Shown here piece by piece: positions 50,548 to 62,197 of a stretch of 64,000 nucleotides of DNA. The stretch is from Ignelater luminosus (Eukaryota > Arthropoda > Insecta > Coleoptera > Elateridae), in the NCBI GenBank assembly GCA_011009095.1, contig VTPC01090585.1:1-64000 (forward strand). Direction: 5' to 3'. Within the stretch, counting starts at the first letter, position 1. The number at the start of each line of letters is the position of its first letter. The notes under the pieces are model-generated. The model did not search any database, was not told where the DNA came from, and worked only from the letters and a program-made list of their open reading frames with translations. Both the position numbers and the translations under genes were made by a program.

Positions 50548-53500
50548 CTATTTCTTAATTCCATTTTGGTTCAGCCCTGCCTTTGGAACCACCTGGGGTT
50601 TAGCAGCACCACCACCATGAACACTGCAAGAAATAATTAGATTTTAGAAACTAAATCTTATAACATAATATCTGATTATTCCAACTCCAAATTTATACAT
50701 ATTACATTTTATATACAGGGTAGCCCAATGAAAATGGCACATCATTAGAAAGGCCTTTAAATTCTCTATATTGCCCCATTTGAATTTTTAAATTCGGTCG
50801 ATTTGTTTGGAAGATACTGGATGTGAAATCTAAAACATAGAAGCCATCACAATCTTCAAATTTTTACATTTGACATTTGTTCTCATTTAATTTGACAATC
50901 TTGTATCCACTCTTGACAAGTCTGTCATGTTTATTTTTTATTTTCCTAGTGGCAAGTGAATGAAAACACATGTCAAATGTAAAAAAAGATCATGAAGCCT
51001 TCTATGTTTTAGATTTCACACTCTGCATCTTTCAAACAAATCTACCGAATTTAAAAATACAACGAGGCAATATAGAGAACTGAAAGGCCTTTCTAATGAT
51101 GTGCATCTTGAACCTCCTTTCTATAAGAAATTTTTGAAGAGTTGACGCCCTCCCCTAGGGGGTTGAAGTTTAGGGTTTGAATTACACGTCAAGAAATGTT
51201 CCTCTCCCAATACAAATTGTCATGTTTTTGCAGTTTTTTAAAAAATTATTTTCATGGGAGCTATTCAGTCTGTTTCGTTTTTCTTGAGCCACCCTGTATA
51301 ACAGTTTCTTAATAAACTTTTATATCAAATTACAAACAGGCACACCATAAACCAGTAATTTAATAATAACATCATCAAATATAACACTTAAAAATGTTTG
51401 GATATTTATTGTTGTATACAAATAAAGAGAATTGTTTCATCTCTGATCAGAAATACTTACGTCTCCGCAGAACTTTCTTTATTATTAGGAGTAACATTAT
51501 CCAGTCCTAATTCAGAAAGTACATTTAATGCTTCAAGTGCAGCTTTTTCATGCGATGTCTCAGTAGTAGGTCCTTCTCCATGGCAAACTTGAGGCGGGGT
51601 TGTGCTTAAAGATACCAAAGTAAGATACATCTCGTGGTTTGCCTTAGGAAAGTCAGAGAATTGGACTTGCACCCCAAGTAGTTGGGCTAAATACAACAAC
51701 TGATCCTTAGCTCGTACGCTCTGTGTCACTTGTGGTGATTTCTTGGGTACCTGCACCTGTCCCATCTTTTTAACTTCAGTTGGAGCACTTCCAGAACCTG
51801 AATTTAACATTTCAGAACCTCCCAATTTGGCTTTATTCTAAAACAAAAAATTAAATTTTTGACATTGCTGATGGTAAGCCTTTTCTTACAGCTTTCCCAG
51901 CTTTCCCCATTTTCAAAAGTTACCATAGTAAATGTATATGAACTAGTTGGTCTAGAAAACTCGTTCATATCAAGAAACATTGTTATAACAATTTCCACTT
52001 AATTTCACTTTTCAAAAAATCTATTTCTTCTTTAGATATTTAAATTATATTAACTAAGAGATAATTTTCAGATTCATTTCAGTATTATAATTCTACAAAT
52101 TACTGATGGCAGCAAATCAAAGAAGGTAGAGGTTAAATTTGGTTGGGTACAAACCATGCAAAATATACCCATCCAACAAAAGTTTTTTTAAAAGTAGACT
52201 ACAACTTACTAACCAAATTGTTTGCAGCAAAAACATGAAATTTTTAAGTGCATACGCACCTGTTGAAAAGCACCAGATTGATCATTGACTAACAACAGTC
52301 CTGGCACAAGTTGACGACCTCCACTTCCACCAACGGAATTTTCTTGTTTTTCTTCCATAAAAGTAACTTTTCGTGGCTTCTCGACAGGTTCTACTTCTTT
52401 CTCAACCTAAAAAACGAATTCACAATCACAAAACTAAATTTCATTTAATACTGATCAATTACCTTGAGAACAGGTTTGGGAGCAGACTGAGGTGCAGGAT
52501 TGTTAGTATATCCTAACAATGCCAGTAACGCTTCTGCAGCATTACGTTTTGCAATTTTTTTATTGGGTCCTACACCAGTAGAAATATGTCCATTAACAGA
52601 TGCTTCAATTACAAACTCACGACGTCTTGGAGCACCACGTTCTTCAACAACCTACACAAAACCCAGATAATAAAAGTGTAACCTACAATTCCTCGATTAA
52701 CTTACAGTATAAACAGGCTCCTTTTCTTTATTAGCTTGTTGAATTTGAATTAGACGAGAAATCGGATTAATTTCTTCGGTAAAGTCGGAATTTCGATCGG
52801 CATTAACTTTAATTAAATTACGCTGCTTTTTCTTATTAACAACACGTTTACGTTTCATCGAAATCAAATTGCTTGTATTAGGAAGTGGACCAAGTTTGCT
52901 CAACTCTTCCAACATTTTCTCTGCAGCTCGCTTTTTAGAAATCTTCTTTCCATTACCTTCACCTTGGGCTTCAAAGTCTCCAACACGGCATTGAGTAACA
53001 AATACTTTCATGTGTGGAGGACCTTTTTCACTCAACACTTCAAAAGCCACATTGAGATTCCTCTTCAAAGCTATTTCATGTACTAATGAGATCGGTGACT
53101 TTAACTCTGTGTTAAGATCAGTGCAAACATCATTTTGTGGAATGGCTACAAATAAAAACTTTTATCTAATAATCAAAATATAAAGGAAAATAAAAATACC
53201 ATTATCATTAGGTGCTGGACACTGTTGAGTATCATCCATTTCCTTTTGTTTTATATCTTCTATAGCTTTGGCTGCAGCATCATGACGAGCAGCTTGTACA
53301 GTATAGCCCATTCCTGGATACTCGCGCTCTCCGACGCGTAAACGAATTGAAAATGGCTCACCAGGAGGATGCTGGTATCGATATTGCCCATAGTAACGAT
53401 TCTCATAGTGAGTATGGTAATTGCGAGCAGAGTTATTACGACGTGGATCGTAGCTGTAACGAGGTTGCCCTGGACCATAAATATTGTGTCTAGGATAATA

Positions 53501-56500
53501 TCCTGGCTGCGACATATAACCCTAATTTTAAAAAAGCTTATCTTAGTTCTGATATAAATTAAATTTCAACCAACACCGCATACCTGAGCTTGTGGAGCAG
53601 GGGGTGCCCCATTTTCAAGGAAGTATACTGTTCTTTCTCCACGTTTCATGGCAAGAGCATTTAGCTCTACTGTCGGTGTTACCATTCCAGATCCATTTTT
53701 CATGCCAGATCTATTGTTACGGTTTGTCTTTGGAGGTGGATGTTTAAACTCAGTTTGTTGCAGTGCCATTGCAGCTGCCGAATGCTGTGCCTTTTTTATG
53801 CTTGCACCCTCAGCTTCATATTCCTCGTTACCCAACTTTAGTGTAACAGTAAATAGTTTTTTGTGGGCAGGCCCCTTAAAGTAAACATTTTATTTTTTTT
53901 TAATTATTTGTTATTGTAAAGAAAATTTCTGTCACAAGAAACTGTTTCTTACCAATTTAATCAAAAACATTTTAAAAAATAATATTCACTATCAGTATAA
54001 ATTTAAAAAAAATCTTTAGAAGATAATTTCTTAAAGATAAACAAAGCAGAAATTCTTACTTGTGAAACTCAAGTTTTAATTATAAGATTGAAGATGTTTT
54101 ATTTGTAAATTATTTTATAAACACTGCATACCTGCTCGCCAGTTAGGCGATACTGATGTTGAATTTTATTGTATCGAGCAAGTTCATTAATTAAGCACAT
54201 TGGAGTTTTTTCTTTAGTGTTTGCCAAGTTATTGGGGGGCATAGACGAAGTACTAGTGTTTGTGGATGAAGTTTGCTGCTGTTCAGCTGAATGTTGCTGT
54301 TCAGCCGTTTCTGCAGAAGCTGCGTCATAGTGGTAAACTATAATTATATTCTGTATTACAAGTACAAATATGAAATTCAAAAAATATTAATAAATTTTAA
54401 CATATACAAGTAAATTTTTCTGAATTTTTATTTCAATAAATATTATACATTAATAGGTTATGTAGCATGAAAGATAATTACCCTGTTGTGGCATGTTTGA
54501 TTTAGGTTGAGGTTGCTGTGGAATTGAAGTAGTAGTAATTAAAGCAGGTCCTTGGGGCATCGAAACCAAAACTCCTAAACAAAAATGTGAATTATTACCT
54601 TATATAAATCGCGTGAACTAAAATTAAAACAAAGACAAAATTCAAATATCACTAAGCATAGTATTTATAAAGTTTTGATCTTGATACACAAATGGTGACA
54701 TTAATTTGGTTCCATTTAAAAATTGAGTAGTTGTATTAAACAACAGTCTACAAGTGCCAAAAACTCAAAAAATGAGTTAGCACTTTAGTGATTGTGAGTA
54801 GCTTATGTACTGATATTAATTTCTGTTGTTTTAATAAGATTATATTTGTTTTGGATATTTTGATACTTAGACCTTCATTTAATTCAACACCTCAATTATT
54901 TAAAAAAAAAGTATTTTTACAGAGCATGTTCCAAATGTCTGAGTGCAGAGGTACACTGTTGTTTATAGAAATATTAGAAAAATATAACTGACATTGCAAA
55001 CAATAATTATAATGTCTTAAAATCATTTTTAATTATTGGTATTTTTATAAAACTAAGAGAGTAGTATACCAAATATTGTTCAGATTGCATATGCAATAGC
55101 TCAGCTCTATTGCTTTTGTTATTTATGTGGTTCAAGGATACTAACTGCTATGATCTTTTTTAGACAGTATGAAAATTTGACAAAATGAATTCCTCATCCC
55201 ATCATTGCCTAAAACAGTTATGAGAAGTAATTGTACATCTGCTATCGATGTGATCGTATAGGATGGGATATGCAAATGATTACACCTCTAAACTAAAATA
55301 GTGCTTTTCAACCTTTGTCAATTCTACAACTCATCAAATATGCTTTCAACCATTCAATGGTCTCAAGATCAACAAATACAGACTAGTCAGAAAGAAATGT
55401 TTGGCATGAATAAATGCTCACTTGCGTAGTACGATTACATGCAATTCTAACCATCATCAATCAATTCATACGTAATGCACAACAATCTTTTCCATCGCCA
55501 ATCCTAATTTGATTGGTTTGATTGTTTTGTAGTTTGTACAAATACAAAATTATTATTTTTTATTTTACAGCTTCTCGATTTAAGTTTCAAGGCTTCTAAA
55601 CTAAAGATCAATGTTACAAGAGGGCTCCATCTCACGCTTCACACAGTTTCGTTTAAGAATTAAAGGTTGTGTCCATAAAGTTCAGAAAACTAACTGAAGG
55701 AAAAGTAAATAATCAAATTCTATTAACAGACAGGAACAAGAACATCTTTAGAAATAATTCCAAGGCACACATAATCATGCATCATAACATTTTTGCCTGT
55801 GGTTTCAGATAGATGGAACAGGCTGTAAACAATTGTAAATGATAATGCATTGTTTTGCTTAGTGAAGCCAGTATAAAATAACATTGCACTCATAAAGAAA
55901 TTATAGACCTGATTAAAAAAGACTAAATTCTTATCAGTGGATATTAAAAATATTTGGTATATATAGAAAGAGATTTTTTGAGAAATAAAAGATAGTCGTA
56001 AATAACAAGATTGCAACTGGGAAAATCTGATAATTATTTATATATTTTTAAAATATTACAAGATATTGTTAGTAAACTATCAGATAAATTCGAAATGGTG
56101 GAGAATCTTTTCTTGAAAAACACCAGACTAGTGAGCAAAATTATTAAATTCAAGTTATAAGATTTATGAGTTATCGAGTTAATTATAAAATTCAATTGTC
56201 AGCAAGAAAAATATCAATTCGAAATAGTATTTTCATATATTAATTACACTCTTAAGAGAGTCATTGTGAAAAGTAATATATTTTAAAAATAAATTGTCTC
56301 AAGAAATAATTCATTAATTAATAGGAAAAACTATTACATAATACGTGATATGATAACAAAAAATCAATCACGATAAATTTATGTACTTTAGATAAATCTT
56401 CTTTTGTTTTTCAACACCACTCCCATCCTAATTCAAGTATATATGTAGGTACAGGATTGTATTAGTACATATAATAAAGAAATATTTATTCTATTCATTT

Positions 56501-56918
56501 ACTTTTAATTTTTACAAGTGAAACAACAACTCAGAAGTATATTATGATCACAATAAAAAGTATTAATACTTTGAGGTTATGTAATAATATTAGTAATATG
56601 TAACAAATTTTAATTTTTGTGCAAAAAAAAATATCACAAAAGTTTTTTGGGTCGAGAAATGTTTCCATTTCTGTTTTTAAATACAAAATTAAATACCTTC
56701 TATGCATCCCTTCTTCGCAAACATAGACCTCAATTCAGTTACCGAGAGTGAGCCTGAGACTGTGCAAACCATAAATGCAAACAACAGGATTAAAACTAAA
56801 TTCTTCGTGTCTGAAATTAACATTTAATATTGATTTTAAAATTAGAAATTAAATTTTTAAAAATAGTTTTCCGGCAATTTTAAAAAACGATATCACCTTT
56901 TTTCTTAGTTTCTTTCAT
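50548..56918 (-). CDS. stau: Staufen, double-stranded RNA-binding protein
   Basis: Exons: 56918-56897, 56810-56697 (both tentative), 54574-54482, 54337-54132, 53874-53584, 53521-53200, 53145-52706, 52651-52463, 52406-52260, 51837-51461 and 50623-50548. Together 2,277 nt, 758 residues. With the 758-residue numbering, dsRBD1 is about 116-188 (KTPMCLINELARYNKIQHQY). dsRBD2 is split by a long Tyr/Arg/Pro insert, 211-234 and 295-335 (NALAMKRGERTVYFLENG then IRLRVGEREYPGMGYTVQAA), as in the fly. dsRBD3 is 366-440 with the canonical GEGNGKKISKKRAAEKML. dsRBD4 is about 477-545, and dsRBD5 649-725 (KDQLLYLAQLLGVQVQFSD). Staufen binds structured mRNA for localisation, and dsRBD5 binds the Miranda adaptor in flies. 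The conventional start may be MPQGPALITTT in exon 54574-54482. Confidence 0.96.
50712..51300. mobile_element. 589-bp foldback element with TATACAGGGT ends, in the last staufen intron
   Basis: The left end TATACAGGGTAGCCCAATGA and the right end TTGAGCCACCCTGTATA are inverted. TA at both margins fits a Tc1/mariner target duplication. Inside, about 110 bp on the left (from about 50742 to 50853, GGCACATCATTAGAAAGGCC..) is inverted on the right (about 50995-51108), so much of the element can fold into a hairpin. No coding frame. It lies between staufen exons 51461 and 50623 and must be removed by splicing. Confidence 0.75.
54575..56696. other. Large staufen intron, no gene seen
   Basis: If the two upstream exons are real this is one 2.1-kb intron. 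Otherwise it holds the promoter of a shorter staufen transcript starting near 54600. No domain-bearing frame, no delimited repeat. Confidence 0.45.
56697..56918 (-). CDS. Candidate alternative staufen N-terminal exons with signal-like segment
   Basis: Exon 56918-56897 encodes MKETKKK and ends AAAAAAG|GTGATA. Exon 56810-56697 continues DTKNLVLILLFAFMVCTVSG, then SLSVTELRSMFAKKGCIE, with donor GTATTT. Joining to 54574 gives an intact Gly codon and continues VLVSMPQGPALITTT of staufen. A basic start, about 15 hydrophobic residues and a small-residue G/S site look like a signal peptide or signal anchor. It could instead be the start of a separate small secreted protein whose later exons I did not find. 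Confidence 0.5.
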
Positions 56919-58499
56919 AATGATAGCTTTAATTAGCTAATAAGTTTGCAGAACACTGGATGTAAATAAACGCACGTTCCACTAATAAAACACCTTCAAA
57001 ATGTTTTCAACAAAACAACGTGACTCAGCCCGGCTAACCTTATCACAAAAAAGTGCGCATAAGCATTCGTTGAGATTCCGCAATTTGGGGAATCCCCTGT
57101 TTTATTGGCATTACATGCGACATCTATATTTAATATTCAGGGTTATGAGTGGACAGCGTATAGTAATTATACAAGTAAAACAACTCGCGGGAAACTAGCT
57201 CGTAAACAAACCAGCAGGGTTGGAGGGTGGTTCACGTTTCTATAATAGATGTCACGACGGTCGAACGCCGAGCGAGGTTAGATCAGTGTCGTACACGTGG
57301 AAGTACACTGTACCTGCAACGTATTGATACCCGAGTTACTTTTATAAATAACTCGATCAAAAGAGATTCAAAAAATTGTGTAATTGAGTAATGGTTCAAA
57401 TAAAGCATAGTACACTTGTCGGCATATTGTATGACAAATTGATGACACCATTTCAAATCACAAGTTAATTATGTCAATGGATATAAAAACTACAAATTAA
57501 AATTCAGCACGTCAGTCATTCTTTGATTATTTAGTATGTAGTTCAGAAACAAAATATTTTCAATCTGTACAATGTAATTTAGTCAATAAGTTTGTATCAA
57601 ATGTAATATAGCATGTAATTTTGTCTTTGAAAAACAAGATCAATAATATTAATGTAATTGTTGATAAAAAACAATAATTGTACATAATACATGTAGGTAT
57701 AAATAAGAAACATTCGTAACAAAATAAATTTTTTCATAAATTACTAAGTAATAAATATGAAAAAACAACCAATTTATTTAAATGTAACCATTGAAGATAG
57801 ATATTTGAATACAAGAACAATAATGTATCTAAAATGTATTGTGATAAATTTGATTTCTTTGGATATTTGTGCATGATTTACATCCTCTTCTTTAATTTAA
57901 TACAATTTAATAACAGAAAATGCAATGGTAGCCTTTCTAGTAATTCATAATGTCCATAAGTAAATCTACAGATGCCACTGAAACTAGCGTAGCGACATCT
58001 GTTTGAAATATCGGTATTACCCACCAACTCCTACTTCAAGGTCATCGGTCGGCGTTTGAAAAGAACAAAGGATTTTTAAAGAGTTGGTCTACTTTATAAT
58101 CCCTATACGCTGTAGTGGATACTAATGAATGAAATACCGAGAAATATGTAAACATGTACCATATCTTGCAAAAAATATGTACCAAATAGTAACCAAAAAC
58201 AAGTATTTTATTTTGTTAAACAAAAATTACAAAACATAAATTCTTAAAAAAACACAGAGACATTCATTTTATGCATAAACTAAAATAAACTCCAAGAATG
58301 AAACAAAAAGAAATCAAAAACAAAGAAAACTTTTAAAAACAGTTTTCTGCATAGTGTCTTCATTAAAATTTCGAGATTAAATTGGATTTTCGTTTGTTAA
58401 CAGATTTTATGATATTTCTCATATTATATCTCTTAGCCATAGCCTCCATTTAGGCTATGGCCAATATTAACTCATATCATTGTTTCTTAAAGCTTTTGT
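56919..58499. other. Region upstream of staufen, no gene seen
   Basis: It should contain an upstream staufen promoter if the 56.9-kb exons are real. A GC-richer patch at 57180-57320 is a candidate promoter or leader. No supported frame and no delimited repeat. Confidence 0.4.
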
Positions 58500-58612
58500 A
58501 AGTTTTTCTTTAGAATCTTCTAGTAATTTGTTGTTAGCCTTTTTTTTATACTGCTCATCTATTTTATTTTCTAATTCACTAATTGTTTTAATTTCCTTCT
58601 GCTATTGCTTTT

Positions 58613-58926
58613 CTAGCTCTTCGCTTTTCTCATTTCTTCTAGTCTTTGTTCTTCTGAAATTCTTTCCTGCTCTTCCATCCAATTCTTATTTTCAAGGAAA
58701 TTCTGATATGAACTACAAGCTGCTTTAGCTAAAGTTATAAGCTCATTAGTAATTAGAAGATGCTCCACCTTATTGTCATACTTTGTTTGCAAAGTATCCA
58801 CAATTGTCATTATATAATCTAGTGTTCATTCCCCCATTCTTGCACGATCTTTTATTAATACATTGCCTGAATGTGAAAAATGTCTTTCAACATCAGCATT
58901 ACCATGGCACAATGAAAGGGCAGATT
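58613..58926 (-). pseudogene. C-terminal (dimerisation) remnant of a hAT-like transposase
   Basis: From about 58925 the minus strand reads SALSLCHGNADVERHFSHSG and NVLIKDRARMGE, then TGA. The pattern LS..HGNADVER.FS is the conserved hAT C-terminal dimerisation motif (LP.SNADVER.FS). After the stop the frame stays open from 58810 to 58613 with a long charged helix (MEEQERISEEQRLEEMRKAK), possibly the original tail. Isolated from any catalytic core. Confidence 0.6.
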
Positions 58927-59027
58927 TTATAATTTTTTATATCGCCAGTGTCTCTTCTGATTTCTAAGATTCCTTCCCAAAAAGTATCTACTGGTATATC
59001 TGTTCGTCTTTAAATTTTTTAATTTCA

Positions 59028-59240
59028 TTATTTTCTAAAATCTTTCTGTTCTTTTCTCATTTCCTTAATTTGTGCGGTTAGTTCCCGAATCATCAATTTT
59101 AATTCATCCATCTCTCGTTTTGTTTTTCTGGCGAGTGACCTAATTGTTTTTTTGCTGAGTTTGCACATTTCCAAGTTATCGTCCTTTTTACGTTTTGTGT
59201 CGTGGGCTGAATGCTTGTCACTATCGTTGTAGTACCCCAC
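59028..59240 (-). CDS. Hypothetical coiled-coil fragment, transposon-associated
   Basis: A 70-residue frame rich in Lys and Glu. KREMDELKLMIRELTAQIKE (near its C-terminus) has heptad spacing of a coiled coil. It lies between the hAT remnant and the inverted duplication, so it is likely part of a mobile element. No family assigned. Confidence 0.3.
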   Translation of the reverse strand: MGYYNDSDKHSAHDTKRKKDDNLEMCKLSKKTIRSLARKTKREMDELKLMIRELTAQIKEMRKEQKDFRK

Positions 59241-59300
59241 GCGTACATTACGTGCGTATGCGGACTTACTGCAGATACTGCAAATTCCTTGCCACTATGG

Positions 59301-59705
59301 TTAATGCACTTTTGCTTACTACTTGTCGCTTATTATAAAACTTCATTAAATCTTTGTAACTCTTCGGACTCTTGCTTACTGCTGCTGAGATTTCTTTAAT
59401 TAGTCCTTCTAGCTTAATTTGCACACAATTCTTCGCGGGGCAGGGCTCAAATATTTGGGTTTATTTTGTTTAAGGAACAGGCACAGGATGATATTTTTTA
59501 ATACAGCGATCTATTATTCCCCGTCTTCCTTTACTTTTATAGTAATATGCATTCTTACTCTCACTTTGTTGGTTTTGGTTATGTTTGTGTCCCACGAGTT
59601 TCTCCGTTGCATATGAATCTCCGGCAGACGATCAAAACCTACATACCTGGCAATCTTATGGTTACTGTATTGAGCACGAATTCAATTAGTGGCGGATCTA
59701 TCATT
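59301..59705 (+). repeat. Left arm of a large inverted duplication
   Basis: It is the near-perfect reverse complement of 60480-60832. The only large difference is a 52-base block at 59434-59485 that the other arm lacks. A minus-strand frame through both arms (KLEGLIKEISAAVSKSPKSY) is open and looks protein-derived. Confidence 0.92.
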
Positions 59706-60479
59706 GGTGATTTTTTTCTGTAAACTTCCGAAAAACCAAAAACTTCAATAAGCATTATGCTACATAAATAAAAATTGGTTGAATTTATTAAACTGAATTA
59801 AATACAGAGGTGATAGTTAGTAGTACCTTCCATACGCATGTTTCATTCAAGTAGTATGTGTAATCCATTGCCATTTAAAATGTTTCCTATTCATGTGACT
59901 AAATAATAATAAGGGATTAAAATGTTGCTTGTGAGACTGGAGTCTAATTGTTCGTAACATAAATTTTGTTATTATTTTTTTACTGTTTTAACGAATTTCA
60001 ACAACCTTGCATGTTAAACATACTTCAAATTTAAGAAGGGAAAGTTGTAAAATGTCCAGGGGGTAGCTTATGATTGCATTTATTGTTCATTGTGCTACTA
60101 CAGCTGCACTATTAGTTCCAAGAAAATAGGCATGTCTGGTAAATTTTCGTTCTTGCACTACAAGTGTTTAAAAACACCGTAAATCTCCTTAACTTTCACT
60201 TTTTAAGGCGACAATACAAGAAACACTTTTCTTTTTCTAACCAGAGACGGCTTCAGTTTTTAAGATTTAGGAAAATAGTCAAAATTTTCAACTTTCACGG
60301 AGCCACTTCGTTTTTTCATTTTTTGTCTTCTTTTAGCCTCACTTATCACCTATTAAAAAGATACGCTTTATTTCGGAATCACCCTGTATAGAAGCAGGAA
60401 AGGTATCTAATCAAACAGCGTTTTTCACCGGATTTTATTGTGTATACTACACGAAAATGTACAGGAGTTTCGTTAGTTT

Positions 60480-60832
60480 AATGATAGATCCGCCACTAAT
60501 TGAATTCGTGCTCAATACAGTAACCATAAGATTGCCAGGTATGTAGGTTTTGATCGTCTGCCGGAGATTCATATGCAACGGAGAAACTCGTGGGACACAA
60601 ACATAACCAAAACCAACAAAGTGAGAGTAAGAATGCATATTACTATAAAAGTAAAGGAAGACGGGGAATAATAGATCGCTGTATTAAAAAATATGATCCA
60701 AGAATTGTGTGCAAATTAAGCTAGAAGGACTAATTAAAGAAATCTCAGCAGCAGTGAGCAAGAGTCCGAAGAGTTACAAAGATTTAATGAAGTTTTATAA
60801 TAAGCGACAAGTAGTAAGCAAAAGTGCATTAA
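60480..60832 (-). repeat. Right arm of a large inverted duplication
   Basis: Inverted copy of 59301-59705, 353 bases against 405. The arms are separated by 774 bases that hold no gene. Within the spacer, near 60380-60395, ATCACCCTGTATAGAAG is the complement of a TATACAGGGTGAT transposon end. Beyond 60832 the plus-strand frame goes on to 60972. Confidence 0.92.
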
Positions 60833-62080
60833 GGGGGTATTTAAATTTTGCTGGAATATTTTTGCAACAAGGACTAAAAAGTTGTGAAAAAGATAGAGAT
60901 GTTTTCATGGTACAGCTACCATTACAAACTAATGTTAAAACCCTAATTTATAGCCGACGTGAAGCAATCTAAAACACATTCTGAAGTAGACGTTTTTTGT
61001 GTTTATCAAAACAAATCAAAACAAATGAAATTACACAGTGATAAATTGCAATGTTATTATAAACATAGGATGACGTGATGTGATGTTATTTTTTCTATTA
61101 TATTAAAGAATAAGAACACAAAAATCTTTTTTTCGATACATATCAGTGTGAAAATATTAATTTTAGAGGTAAAAAGGATTTGGGAAGTTAATATTTATTA
61201 TTTCTTATTTAATCTGTAAAACAACAAAATTATTCTTTGAAGAAAGGTATTAACTTGAATATTTTTAACGTAAATATCTTTTACTTTGTATAAAATCTAT
61301 TACCACTGAGTATCCCAAACTAATGTAGTTTGATTAGCAGCAATAAAATAAGTGTTGCCTGCAATAAAAAATAAAGGATAATAAGAATAAAACAGACGTC
61401 TCAAAACATATTGCTGGATAGTGTAAGATTCATTATTTTATTTTACAGAATTAACCAAGAAACAGTGTTAATTCTATACGTTTATTCATCTTTACTTCTA
61501 ACTTCGACTGATTTGACCCTAAATATTAATTTAAGAATGTTTCCAATATCCCCTATTCGTTACGGGTAATTAAGTCGGTCATTGCCAACAGACCATAGAT
61601 GAGCATGGAAATACATATTAATATCGGATTATGACTCTTCGTTAAATAAACATTCCTACAATAAATAAATCAGAACAATCTACAATAGGTATAAATGAAA
61701 TAAATCAAAATACAACAAAGAAAAACAATAGGCCTCTTAATGAGATTCTTTCATAACCAAATCTGCACATACTATACAATATTATATTTTTACCAATATT
61801 TATTACTATGGCTTTTTCCAAACACTGACCCGTTTCTGGCCCATTTCAAAATTTACTAAAGTAATAATTTACGAACTTCGTTTTTGTTACAACTCGGTAA
61901 AAAATAAACAAATCTTATGGTTCGTAAACCAATAAAATCACAAATCAGACTTAACAGTTAATTGAATAAGACATTTTTTATACTTCGTAATATACGTCTA
62001 AATTCTAAAAAAATTGTTGTAGGCTTACAATATTATAGTTCTTTCAGTTCAGTGCCGGTCGCTGAAAGATCAACAAGTGG
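60833..62080. other. Intergenic sequence upstream of Mutator-like gene
   Basis: No supported gene. It may contain the left terminal inverted repeat of the element that carries the transposase gene, but the right end is outside the window so it cannot be paired. Confidence 0.4.
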
Positions 62081-62116
62081 TATAAAATAGTTTAGCACGT
62101 AAAGTTATTTCAGAAG
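62081..62116 (+). promoter_or_regulatory. TATA box and initiator of the Mutator-like gene
   Basis: TATAAAATAG at 62081, with TTTCAGAAG whose A (62112) lies 31 bases downstream, gives the standard TATA-to-Inr distance. The ATG at 62198 follows about 86 bases later without an obvious intron. Confidence 0.45.
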
Positions 62117-62197
62117 TGTAAAGTGCAACGCAAATATTAATTGTGATATTTATTAGATTATAAAAACGTTATAGTAGTCTGCAAAAACACTGCTGAA

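Noticed and set aside
53369..53557. Plus-strand hydrophobic frame with apparent membrane segment
   Set aside because: Antisense to the staufen exon 53521-53200.
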